From Desulfuromonadales bacterium (GTDB lineage: Bacteria; Desulfobacterota; Desulfuromonadia; Geobacterales; Pseudopelobacteraceae), in the NCBI GenBank assembly GCA_016650295.1, contig JAENWA010000098.1, positions 85,178-149,177 of the forward strand: DNA of 64,000 bases, given 5' to 3'. Below, piece after piece: positions 55,114 to 63,354 of this stretch (the first letter of the stretch is position 1; every line of letters begins with the position of its first letter). Both the position numbers and the translations under genes were made by a program. The notes beneath the pieces were generated by a model. It worked only from the letters and a program-made list of their open reading frames with translations, did no database searches and had not been told where the DNA came from.

Positions 55114-55150
55114 ATATGTCAATGGCCTGCAGAACAGGCCATTGACATAT
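55114..55150. terminator. Perfect 16-bp-stem hairpin between sod and CHRD genes
   Basis: ATATGTCAATGGCCTG (55114-55129) and its exact complement (55135-55150) enclose a 5-nt loop. It lies 18 bp after the CHRD stop on the minus strand. There is no strong T-tract, but its stability suggests termination or mRNA 3'-end protection. Confidence 0.6.
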
Positions 55151-55168
55151 GGTGAATCGTAGAAACTG

Positions 55169-55639
55169 TTACTTGATTTGTCCCCGGATTTCCCCATTCG
55201 GGTTGGCGTCGGTGTGAACATTGACATAGGTCTCGCCCGACTTGATAAGCTGTACCAGATCAGCGAGAGATTTTCCCATCAGGTCGCCCGACAGGTTTTC
55301 AGCCATAATGGTTCCCTCGGACAGGTTGCCGCTGAATGTACCTTCCTTTTTCGGTCCGCCGAAGAGATTTGCCAGCGGCGGGCCGCTCTTGCCCTTCATG
55401 CCAAGGTGAATGTGTGCAGCGGTCGGGTTCTCGATGTTCTTCACCTTCAACTTGTAGCTCAGTTCCCTGCCATCTTTGCTGAGCTTGAACTCGATTTCAC
55501 CTTTGGCCTTGGTCTTGACGCTCGGCACCTCGTCTTTCCCCGTGAGTTTGGCTTTGAAACTCTTTTCAGCGGCGAATCCGATCGAGACTGTCAAAATGGT
55601 GGCCAGAATGACAAACAACAACAGTTTTACCTTTTTCAT
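55169..55639 (-). CDS. Secreted CHRD-domain protein
   Basis: A signal peptide (MKKVKLLLFVILATILTVSI, then GFAA) precedes a CHRD domain: FKAKLTGKDEVPSVKTKAKG, PTAAHIHLGMKGKSGPP and the terminal YVNVHTDANPNGEIRGQI. CHRD proteins are extracytoplasmic, beta-rich proteins of unknown biochemical role. The start at 55639 has GGAG at good distance; the alternative two codons upstream is too close to it. Confidence 0.88.
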   Translation of the reverse strand: MKKVKLLLFVILATILTVSIGFAAEKSFKAKLTGKDEVPSVKTKAKGEIEFKLSKDGRELSYKLKVKNIENPTAAHIHLGMKGKSGPPLANLFGGPKKEGTFSGNLSEGTIMAENLSGDLMGKSLADLVQLIKSGETYVNVHTDANPNGEIRGQIK

Positions 55640-55790
55640 GTGCATTTCTCCTTTTTAATAGATTTTGCCTGGAAGACAAAATAGCAACAGACGTGCCAGA
55701 AAAGACCTGTGGGCGTTTCGGTTCAAGTGCTTAATTGTAAGGATAAAATAGAAAGAAAAACACGGAGTAAAAGTTAGTTGTCAGCAGAAT

Positions 55791-55824
55791 CCGTCATATT
55801 TAACATAACTGTCGTATGGTACGA
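55791..55824. repeat. 34-bp palindromic repeat, copy 3 (degenerate right arm)
   Basis: The left arm CCGTCAT and core ATTTAACATAACTG match other copies; the right arm is degraded (TATGGTACGA). It overlaps the stop end of the STAS gene at 55800. The left flank GTCAGCAGAATCCGTCAT is shared with copy 2. Confidence 0.65.
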
Positions 55825-56156
55825 CTCACGTTGCTGCAACTGTCAGGCAAATTCTTATTAAAATCCGAAAAGCAATTTGCAAGACCCAGTGACTTGATTG
55901 TCTGCTGCATGGCTTCGGGCAGATTGACCAACTCAGGTTTTACACCTCGCATACTAATGCACTGCATCCAGGTGTAGAGGAACTGCAGACCGCTCCTGTC
56001 GACACTATTGATCTCGCTGCAATCGATACGAAAAAGTTTCCCCAGACCATGTTCCAGCTTATGTAACATGGATAGCGGCTCGATCTGGTGAACCAGTCCC
56101 GAGAGATTCCAGTGTCCCGTCAATTTAATCCCTATCCCATTTGTATAATTTTCCAT
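55800..56156 (-). CDS. STAS-domain protein (anti-sigma-factor antagonist-like)
   Basis: The 118-residue protein fits a STAS fold: a beta-strand start (IGIKLTGHWNLSGLVHQIEP), then LFRIDCSEINSVDRSGLQFL, where DRSG carries the Ser phosphorylated in SpoIIAA-type proteins, and the helix MQQTIKSLGLANCF. Such proteins bind anti-sigma factors or carry signals in partner-switching modules. No kinase or phosphatase partner gene is adjacent. The 3' end runs into the third 34-bp palindrome, so its last codons may have been altered by the repeat. Confidence 0.75.
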   Translation of the reverse strand: MENYTNGIGIKLTGHWNLSGLVHQIEPLSMLHKLEHGLGKLFRIDCSEINSVDRSGLQFLYTWMQCISMRGVKPELVNLPEAMQQTIKSLGLANCFSDFNKNLPDSCSNVSRTIRQLC

Positions 56157-56262
56157 AAACGTTTCCCTACCAATATAAACTGGTTATTAACATTCAGTAT
56201 TGTTTCATACGAGCGTGCCGAAATTTAGATAATTAATCTTCAATTTCGGGATTAAGCGGTCA

Positions 56263-56409
56263 TCAGGACCTCCGCCCTCCAATGACGTTAACCAGTACCA
56301 CTATAATAGCAATTACGAGCAGAATATGGATCAGACCGCCCATAGTGTACGCAGTAACCATACCTAACAGCCACAGCACTATCAGAATCACGCAGATTGT
56401 CCAAAGCAT
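56263..56409 (-). CDS. Lmo0937-family small membrane protein
   Basis: A 48-residue gene with a strong ribosome-binding site (TAGGAGGTGG, ending 5 nt before the ATG). The peptide starts MLWTICVILIVLWLLGMVTA, has a GG(L)IHILLVIAIIVVL second span, and ends NVIGGRRS. Two short membrane helices and this consensus are typical of Lmo0937/DUF5670 proteins, which are stress-associated in many bacteria with unknown function. Confidence 0.85.
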   Translation of the reverse strand: MLWTICVILIVLWLLGMVTAYTMGGLIHILLVIAIIVVLVNVIGGRRS

Positions 56410-56536
56410 AACATCCACCTCCTAAATCGGTTGCTGTCAGTAGCGTTAGCCACTGTACAGTTTCAGCATCTTGTAAACATCTGAAAGAACCTGCCAGGAC
56501 CCACCGGAGCGGATCATGAGTTCATCATACGTTGGA

Positions 56537-56851
56537 CTATTTTACAAGCAGGTCGTTTTCCACCGATTTGACATGCTCAATACGTCGGGCAACCTCTCCT
56601 GCCTTTGAAACACTATTCGCAGAATCGACAAAACCGCTTAACTGAACTACTCCCCGGTACGTCTTGACATTGATCTGCAGCGTTTTCAGAGTTGCTTCCT
56701 CGAAAATAGCGGCTTTTACCTTGGTTGTGATGACGGAGTCATCGACATACTGGCCGGTACTTTCGTGTTTTTGCGTGGCTGCGCACCCCATGAACGCGGT
56801 TATCAATACGAAGCAGGCCAGGGATTTAAAAATGCGTTGAAGTTTTGCCAT
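56537..56851 (-). CDS. BON-domain lipoprotein (OsmY-like)
   Basis: A lipoprotein signal (CFVLITAFMGC) is followed by one BON domain: DDSVITTKVKAAIFEEATLK, TYRGVVQLSGFVDSANSVSK and AGEVARRIEHVKSVENDLLV. BON proteins sit in the periplasm and help envelope stability under osmotic stress, probably by binding phospholipid. The ATG follows GGAG. Neighbouring stress genes point the same way. Confidence 0.9.
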   Translation of the reverse strand: MAKLQRIFKSLACFVLITAFMGCAATQKHESTGQYVDDSVITTKVKAAIFEEATLKTLQINVKTYRGVVQLSGFVDSANSVSKAGEVARRIEHVKSVENDLLVK

Positions 56852-57664
56852 GATGTTTCTCCTTTTTGTTTGTGGAGCATTCTTTCACATAATACACGTC
56901 AGACCTGATGGTCTTATAAAGAAGATGAAACGCAACTAGCGTGCCAGAAAAAACCTGCGGGTATTGCGTCTACAAGAGTCTGATTGTACGTGTAAAAAAG
57001 AAATAGGTGGTGCAGAGTGAAGGGGGCATCGAATACGGAATCCGTCATATTTAACAAAACTGCACTACATGACGGACCCTGTTGGGGACTACATTTGAGC
57101 GGTAAATAATATAATTATAGAAGTATTCGAGCCATGTTGCACGTACGCAGCAACAGTGAATATCTTTCAATATTTAATCTCGTCCGAAGTTAAAATTGCA
57201 ACTTTTGTTTCACCATTTTGTTGCCGTTGCAACAGATCAACCTCCACGTATTACCTGCTTCAGAAGCAAATCAATCTCAAAATCTTCAATTAAAATTGCT
57301 CTTGGTTATAAGCGATTATTCGGATTATTCCGTCATATCACTCTGCTTTTTGCGAGATATTATGGTTGTTGTGAAGTATGGCATAGAGGTTGCTTAGGAT
57401 TGAAAAATAATTGATTGACAAGGTGAGATAACGATAGATGTGAGTTTGACGTTACACAACGGTAGTATAACAGCCAAACAAGATTATTACCTTTGCTTGG
57501 CGACTAAAAGTGAAGAGAAAATGAAGCGGCGGATTGTCCAAGAAAATCGCCGAAAACAATCAGACAAAAAAGGAGGTGAAGGATCAAAAAAAAGTAAAAT
57601 GCGTAACGGGATAGAAATACGGGGTAATGAGACTGTATCACAACCATTTAACTAGGAGGTTGTC
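56852..57664. other. Long gene-free stretch
   Basis: Apart from the fourth 34-bp palindrome (57042-57075) and the ribosome-binding site of the next gene, nothing convincing is visible. Short open frames at 57196-57414 and 57440-57655 have no ribosome-binding sites at their starts. Confidence 0.45.
57042..57075. repeat. 34-bp palindromic repeat, copy 4
   Basis: CCGTCAT and ATGACGG arms with the core ATTTAACAAAACTGCACTAC. The right flank GACCCTGTT resembles that of copy 2 (GACCGCGTT). Confidence 0.75.
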
Positions 57665-59944
57665 ATGAAAATGAAAAATCGAGTGCTTTTTTACAATCTG
57701 TTTGCTGCCATACTTATTACATCGCTGATGACTATGTTAGGTTGCAGCGGAGGTGGGAGTGGAGGTGGAAGTGCGCCGGTAGCCAATTCTACTGTCCAAG
57801 GAGTCAGTAGAGGAGTGGTTACCCAACTGGGAACCGTTACTGTCAACGGAGTTGCGTTTGACACTACCGGGACAACCATTACCATGGAAGACTCTGCCGA
57901 TACGGCACTTAAATTAGGTATGGTCGTCACTGTTAATGGAACATTCAGCGACAGCACGCACGGCAAAGCGACCAGAATTACTTTCAGTGACAACCTGAAA
58001 GGGCCGATCGCGGAATTCAGCAACGCTTCAAGTTCCATGACGGTTCTGAAGCAAAAGGTCACGTTCGATTCCAAAACCGTATTCGATGATTTTTCGATGA
58101 AGGGGACAGGCGGTGTTGCTCTGGGACAGATGGTCCAGATAAGCGGCTTTACCGACCCAAATGGTACGATTCATGCGACCCGGATCGAACGGCACCTGCC
58201 TGACTGGACTTCGAGCACTATCGTTGAACTGAAGGGTACCATCAGCACCATGAGTGCATCCACCTTCACCATTGGCGGGTTGACAATTGATGCTACCGGG
58301 TTGACCCTGCCTGCCGGTATCGGAGTCGGTTCGTTTGTTAAAGTCGAGGGTACTATTCAGAGTATAGACGGAGCAACCCTCAAGGCAACCAGCGTATCAT
58401 TGAGGAAGGAGGGGATCGAGAACGAGGATGGGGACAAAAACCAAATGGAAGTTGAGGGGATTGTCAAGAATCTCTCCGGCAATACCTTCATGGTGGGAGG
58501 TACGCTCGTTAACGCAGGATCCCTGACCCTCGCCGGGATTGCCAACGGGGTCAAGGTGGAAGTCGAAGGCGTTTTTGCAAACGGCGTCCTGATTGCCAGC
58601 AAAATACAAATCGAGAATGCGGTCCCCCCAACGACCGTACCCACGGCCCCAGTTGCCAGCGCTGTTGGTGGTTTCAACCAGGCGACCATCTCCTGGGACG
58701 GTGTCAGCGGGGCGACATCGTACAATATCTACTGGTCAACGACCACAGGGGTGACACCTGCCACGGGTACCAAAATTGCCAATGTCACGTCCCCGTTTGT
58801 ACAGACGGGCCTGACTGCTGCCACCACGTACTTCTACGTAGTTACAGCGGTCAACAGCGTGGGTGAAAGCGCGCCATCAACACAGGTTTCGGCAACCACT
58901 ACCAGTGCGCCGACCGTGCCCGCTACGCCCATTGGCGTGTCAGCGGTTGGCGGCGCCAACCAGGCGACTATATCCTGGGCAGCCGTTACCGGGGCAACCT
59001 CGTACAATATCTACTGGTCGACTACCGCAGGTGTGACACCAGCTACAGGTACCAAAATAACCAATGTCGCCTCGCCTTTCGTGCAGACGGGACTGACCGC
59101 CGCTACCACGTACTTTTATGTCGTAACGGCAGCCAACGCGGTCGGCGAGAGTGCTCCATCTGCCCAGGTTTCAGCTACAACCGCATCTGCTGCGGTGCCG
59201 CCGGCACCAACCGGGGTGACAGCCGTTGGCGGAGCCGCTCAGGCAACCATCTCCTGGACTGCAGTCACCGGGGCGACCTCGTACAATATCTACTGGTCGA
59301 CCACTACCGGTGTAACTCCGCTCACGGGGACGCTGATCGCCAACGCAACCTCACCTTTCATACAGACAGGTCTGATAGCGTCTACTACCTATTTTTATGT
59401 AGTCACGGCAGTGAATGCCGCGGGTGAGAGCGCTTCGTCGATCCAGGCATCGGCCACTACCAATGCTACGCCGGTGCCGCCTGCCGCACCAACCGGTGTG
59501 ACCGCCGTAGGAGGGACCAACCAGGTGACTATCTCCTGGCCTGCCGTTGCGGGAGCAACATCCTATAACCTTTACTGGTCAACAACCACGGGTGTGACGC
59601 CGGCCACGGGAACATTGATCGCGAACGTGACCTCACCATTTATCCACACGGGGCTGGCCGCATCGACCACCTACTTTTACGTCCTGACGGCACTTAACGC
59701 CGTCGGCGCAAGTGCCCCATCGGCGCAGGTTTCGGCAACGACCCTTGCACCGGTACTGAATGGCGCGGCCCTCTATGCCGCCAACTGCGCAGGTTGCCAT
59801 GGTGCACTGGCCGTCTCGGAAAAGAGGGGAAGGACCGCTGCCCAGACTCAGGCTGCGATCAATAATAATGCTGGAGGTATGGGATTCCTGTCAATCCTGA
59901 CCCCTGCCCAGGTCCAGGCTATTGCCACAGCCTTGAATTTCTGA
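57665..59944 (+). CDS. DUF5666/fibronectin-III/cytochrome c lipoprotein
   Basis: A lipoprotein signal (TSLMTMLGC, then a Gly/Ser linker) precedes about 300 residues with DUF5666-like repeats (TVTVNGVAFDTTGTTITMED; VEGIVKNLSGNTFMVGG). Four fibronectin type III domains of about 94 residues follow (each with ATSYNIYWSTTTGVTPATGT and a TTYFYVVTA strand). The protein ends in a small c-type cytochrome domain: YAANCAGCHGAL (CAGCH heme site) and ITPAQVQAIATAL-like LTPAQVQAIATALNF; the axial Met may be in GGMGFLS. It would be anchored outside, with one heme, as a surface electron-transfer or adhesion protein. AGGAGG is 6 nt before the ATG. A hairpin follows. Confidence 0.85.
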   Translation: MKMKNRVLFYNLFAAILITSLMTMLGCSGGGSGGGSAPVANSTVQGVSRGVVTQLGTVTVNGVAFDTTGTTITMEDSADTALKLGMVVTVNGTFSDSTHGKATRITFSDNLKGPIAEFSNASSSMTVLKQKVTFDSKTVFDDFSMKGTGGVALGQMVQISGFTDPNGTIHATRIERHLPDWTSSTIVELKGTISTMSASTFTIGGLTIDATGLTLPAGIGVGSFVKVEGTIQSIDGATLKATSVSLRKEGIENEDGDKNQMEVEGIVKNLSGNTFMVGGTLVNAGSLTLAGIANGVKVEVEGVFANGVLIASKIQIENAVPPTTVPTAPVASAVGGFNQATISWDGVSGATSYNIYWSTTTGVTPATGTKIANVTSPFVQTGLTAATTYFYVVTAVNSVGESAPSTQVSATTTSAPTVPATPIGVSAVGGANQATISWAAVTGATSYNIYWSTTAGVTPATGTKITNVASPFVQTGLTAATTYFYVVTAANAVGESAPSAQVSATTASAAVPPAPTGVTAVGGAAQATISWTAVTGATSYNIYWSTTTGVTPLTGTLIANATSPFIQTGLIASTTYFYVVTAVNAAGESASSIQASATTNATPVPPAAPTGVTAVGGTNQVTISWPAVAGATSYNLYWSTTTGVTPATGTLIANVTSPFIHTGLAASTTYFYVLTALNAVGASAPSAQVSATTLAPVLNGAALYAANCAGCHGALAVSEKRGRTAAQTQAAINNNAGGMGFLSILTPAQVQAIATALNF
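58650..59750. repeat. Four tandem fibronectin-III coding units
   Basis: Units start near 58650, 58926, 59199 and 59480 and are similar in DNA as well as protein, each containing the TCGTACAATATCTACTGGTC-type segment. This fits recent duplication and possible copy-number variation. Confidence 0.8.
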
Positions 59945-59964
59945 TTTCTGCAACTGTAGCCAGG

Positions 59965-60001
59965 TCTGCCGGAAGGGTTCTAACTGGACTCTTCCGGCAG
60001 A
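59965..60001 (+). terminator. Hairpin after the FN3-cytochrome gene
   Basis: TCTGCCGGAAG (59965-59975) pairs perfectly with CTTCCGGCAGA (59991-60001). It begins 21 bp after the stop codon. No long T-run follows. Confidence 0.65.
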
Positions 60002-60502
60002 TAGTTGCGCAGGTTGAATTAATCTACCACCCTCTGAGCCGAGATATTGCCGACATTCACCACTGAATTGAAATCTGCCGGCGCGCTGACAACTTAACCG
60101 TTCGGCCGGCTCTCACCCCAATCTCCTTTACTACATTTATTACAAGCTTGTTTTTAACCAATTAAATATAAATACCTGTGAATAGTCTTCCTGTGTGACC
60201 CCACCATAGGCGCAGAACTGTGACACTTTCACATTTTTATCATGCTGAATTATCGATGGTATCAATTTTCAGGTGTGTCAGCAGGGTACTAAATGGGTCT
60301 GACTCCGACGCCGACTCACATAATGTAGGAAGACGGTCAATAATTAATACATACCTACTCAGTTAAACGCATAAAAAGAAGCTGATAAATGATGGGTTTG
60401 GGCTTTTCATATCACCGAGTTATATAGTAATGTACATATGCCAGCCCGAGTATCGATCTGATTTCACGGATTAAGGGTCTGTTCGCGACAAGGTGTTAAA
60501 TA
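60002..60502. other. Gene-free stretch
   Basis: I see no gene, RNA gene or recognisable repeat here. The sequence turns AT-rich toward the inverted repeat at 60503. Confidence 0.4.
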
Positions 60503-60664
60503 GAGAGTGGAACAAACCGGGGGATGAGTCTGATTAAAATAATGAACTCAGCCTAAAAAGTACTGTTTGCTCATTTTATCATCAATGATATCTGATAATT
60601 ATTTAAAGCGGCTGAGTATCGATACGTATGTCGATTGTTCCAGCCCCCGGTTTGTTCCACTCTC
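60503..60664. repeat. 21-bp perfect inverted repeat around 120 bp, upstream of higA-like gene
   Basis: GAGAGTGGAACAAACCGGGG plus one G (60503-60523) recurs as its exact complement at 60644-60664. The 120-bp interior has no gene. The right arm ends 34 bp before the antitoxin ATG. It may be a small MITE, or an RNA stem that exposes or hides the antitoxin leader. Confidence 0.8.
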
Positions 60665-60697
60665 CTACACCACCGACGAGGAAAAGAGGATAAGAAA

Positions 60698-60988
60698 ATG
60701 GGAACTATGTATAACCCGCCTCATCCAGGGGAAATAATCAGGGAATTGTGTTTAGAACCGTTGGGAATTATCGTAACAGATGCAGCTAAGGCCCTGGGGG
60801 TTTCCAGAAAAGCATTATCTGAACTTCTCAATGGTCATTCTCGTATAAGCCCTGAAATGGCGATACGTCTTTCTATAGCTCTTGATACAACTGCTGAAAA
60901 CTGGTTAATCCAGCAGGCGCAATATGACCTTTGGCATGCAGAACAAAACAGAAATAACTTGCATGTCAGAATATTAAAAGCGGCGTAA
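60698..60988 (+). CDS. higA: HigA-type XRE antitoxin (orphan)
   Basis: The 96-residue protein starts [20 protein letters not shown], the characteristic HigA N-terminus, and has an XRE helix-turn-helix ([37 protein letters not shown]). HigA antitoxins bind HigB mRNA interferase and repress their own operon. The ribosome-binding site AGAGGA precedes this ATG; the longer frame is not needed. In this family higB is normally just upstream, but only a gene-free inverted-repeat region is found there, and no toxin follows. It therefore looks like an orphan antitoxin or regulator. Confidence 0.85.
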   Translation: MGTMYNPPHPGEIIRELCLEPLGIIVTDAAKALGVSRKALSELLNGHSRISPEMAIRLSIALDTTAENWLIQQAQYDLWHAEQNRNNLHVRILKAA

Positions 60989-61193
60989 ACTCGGGCAAGG
61001 CCGTAGTGAGACGTGTAGAAATCTTGCACGGACTACTTGATGATTGGCCTGCAAGCCCGAACCTAAAGAATTTTCTCAATTCAATCATTTTCACCAAACA
61101 AACATTTGCCAACGCGGCATTCATGGGGTATTTTCAGTAGTCTTGAAAATAGAAATTAATTATTGGTTTTTTTTTTGTGGAAAAGGTTGGAAC

Positions 61194-61274
<81 letters not shown>

Positions 61275-61295
61275 TGGGATTTACTTAGCTATGAG

Positions 61296-61330
61296 ACCGA
61301 CGCTGCGGAATATTTCTGGCGTCGGTTTTT
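61296..61330 (+). terminator. Conserved hairpin in second leader
   Basis: ACCGACGC (61296-61303) pairs with GCGTCGGT (61319-61326), followed by TTTT and a T-rich tail. The loop (TGCGGAATATTTCTG) closely matches the loop at 47027-47043. It is 141 bp upstream of the kinase start. Confidence 0.65.
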
Positions 61331-61470
61331 GCTTTTTATCGTGCTGTTACTTATTGATCGGCCGCGCTAATGTTTAATACCGACGGTAAGACAACCGGGA
61401 TCGTTGGGATTAGGCAGGACTCTTTACCAAACGCACACACTCTCTGAGGCAATAAGACGGAGGCCACACC

Positions 61471-62913
61471 TTGGCTGCGAAAAAAGTTCCTCACATTGAT
61501 GCCGCCGAACTGCGCCGCCGGGCGGAAGAGCGGCTCGAAGAAAACAGAGGGATAGCTTGCCCTTCCGAATCAGTGGAAGATCAGCGTCGTCTTGTCCACG
61601 AATTGCAGGTTCATCAGATCGAACTGGAGTTGCAAAACGCGGAGCTCCGCCAAGCCAGGGACGAGGTGGAAAGCGCCTTGGGAAAGTGCACCGACCTCTT
61701 CGATTTTGCTCCGGTCGGCTACGTTACCCTGGATCACGCCGGGGTTGTCCGTGCTGCCAATTTCACTGCAGCCGCACTCCTCGGAGTCGAGCGTTTCCGG
61801 CTGATCGGCTGTCGGTTCGGTCTGTTCGTCGCCGATGAACACCATCAATCCTTCTCTGATTTGCTCGCTAAGGTTATTGCTAATCAGGGCAAGGAGTCCT
61901 GTGAGGTCGTGCTCATCACAGAGAGTAAATCTTTGCTCTATGTACAGATCGAAGCTGTTGTCCTGGGTGATGGGCAGGAGTGCCGCTTAGCTGTCATTGA
62001 CATCTCCGAGCGTAAGAATGTTGAAGACGAATTGCAGAAAGTTCACAGCGAACTGGAATTAAGGGTCAAACAACGAACAGAGGAGCTGGCAACAACCGTA
62101 GATTCCCTGTTGAAAGAAATATATGAGAGGGAAAAAGCTGAAAGCGCCTTGCGCGAAGAGACGAAAGTGCGTTTGAAGGCGATTGAGGCCCTCCTCGAAA
62201 AGGAACAGATGCTTATTCAGCAGAGCCGTCAGGCAGCCATGGGAGAGATGATTGGCAATATCGCCCACCAGTGGCGACAACCATTAAACACGCTGGGACT
62301 TTATACACAAACACTTGGATTTTTCTATGGACAACCCATATTCAATAAAGAATTTCTGGATACATCAATAGAGAAATCTATGGAGATAATCCAGTATATG
62401 TCAAAAACTATTGACGATTTCAGAAACTTCTTCAAACCGGATAAAGAGCGGAATGATTTCGATGTGAGTAACGTGATCAATACTACTTTGTCACTTGTGG
62501 AAGGTAGCTTACAGAACCCGATGATAAAGATCGAAATTGTAAAGAAAGACAGCCCGGTCATATATGGATACCAAAATGAATTTTCTCAGGTAATTCTCAA
62601 CATACTTCTTAACGCCAGGGACGCATTTATTGAAATGGAAATTGTTGATCCTCGCGTGACGATCACGTTATTCAATGAAGACAGCTGCGCAGTTGTAACC
62701 TTAGCCGACAATGCCGGAGGAATACCCGAGGAAATCATTAACAAGGTCTTCGATCCTTATTTCACCACCAAAGGGCCGCAGCAGGGAACGGGAGTCGGCC
62801 TGTTTATGTCTAAAACCATTATCGAGAAAAACATGGGTGGGAGACTAGCTGTACGTAACACTGCCAATGGTGCTGAGTTCAGGATTGAGGTGCGAAATGG
62901 CAACCACGCCTAA
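61471..62913 (+). CDS. PAS-domain sensor histidine kinase
   Basis: A TTG start is supported by GGAGG 7 nt upstream. The N-terminus has the motif LVHELQVHQIELELQNAELR shared with the kinase at 50082, then a PAS domain (FDFAPVGYVTLDHAGVVRAA). A coiled coil (about 185-260) leads into a dimerisation helix with the phospho-His in GEMIGNIAHQWRQPLNTLGL and an HATPase domain with VILNILLNARDAF (N box), DNAGGIPEEI (D box) and QGTGVGLFMSKTII (G box). There is no membrane segment, so it is a cytosolic sensor. Two response-regulator genes follow directly, the first overlapping its 3' end. Confidence 0.92.
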   Translation: MAAKKVPHIDAAELRRRAEERLEENRGIACPSESVEDQRRLVHELQVHQIELELQNAELRQARDEVESALGKCTDLFDFAPVGYVTLDHAGVVRAANFTAAALLGVERFRLIGCRFGLFVADEHHQSFSDLLAKVIANQGKESCEVVLITESKSLLYVQIEAVVLGDGQECRLAVIDISERKNVEDELQKVHSELELRVKQRTEELATTVDSLLKEIYEREKAESALREETKVRLKAIEALLEKEQMLIQQSRQAAMGEMIGNIAHQWRQPLNTLGLYTQTLGFFYGQPIFNKEFLDTSIEKSMEIIQYMSKTIDDFRNFFKPDKERNDFDVSNVINTTLSLVEGSLQNPMIKIEIVKKDSPVIYGYQNEFSQVILNILLNARDAFIEMEIVDPRVTITLFNEDSCAVVTLADNAGGIPEEIINKVFDPYFTTKGPQQGTGVGLFMSKTIIEKNMGGRLAVRNTANGAEFRIEVRNGNHA

Positions 62914-63280
62914 CACCGCATCGGTGCTTTCGATACTGTTTGTCGAGGATGATGAGGTTACACTCAAAATTCAAGTCGTTATACTTACATCAAAATTTCC
63001 CGGCATCATAATCCACACGGCTACGAACGGCAAATTGGGCCTGGAGCTCTTCAAAATACACACGCCCGATATAGTCATCACTGACATCAATATGTCGGAG
63101 ATGTGCGGCGTGCAAATGGCTAACAACATCCGGGCATTCAAGCCGGATACAAAATTCATTGCCATAACCGGTAAAGATACAGACGAAATACTATTTGAGT
63201 TTGACTGTATTATTGTGAAGCCGCTTGTTTTCAATGATCTGTTTGCCGCAATTGAAAAATGCATTGATGGAATTGCATAA
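62897..63280 (+). CDS. Single-domain response regulator
   Basis: A 127-residue receiver domain only: acidic pocket in LFVEDDEVTLKIQ, phospho-Asp in DIVITDINMSEMCGVQMA, Thr in FIAITGKDTDE, Lys in CIIVKPLVFNDLF. It has no output domain, so it may act by phospho-transfer or protein contact. The start at 62897 lies 17 nt inside the kinase gene, with GAGG upstream. It is the likely partner of that kinase. Confidence 0.88.
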   Translation: MATTPNTASVLSILFVEDDEVTLKIQVVILTSKFPGIIIHTATNGKLGLELFKIHTPDIVITDINMSEMCGVQMANNIRAFKPDTKFIAITGKDTDEILFEFDCIIVKPLVFNDLFAAIEKCIDGIA

Positions 63281-63354
63281 ATCTCGCGGGATACACATTG
63301 TAACTCTCGAATTGTCTGCTATATTTTGTATTACTTACTACTGTCGAGGGTACT

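Noticed and set aside
57440..57655. 71-codon plus-strand frame rich in Lys and Arg
   Set aside because: GTG start without ribosome-binding site; the ending runs into the leader of the FN3 gene; no recognisable fold.
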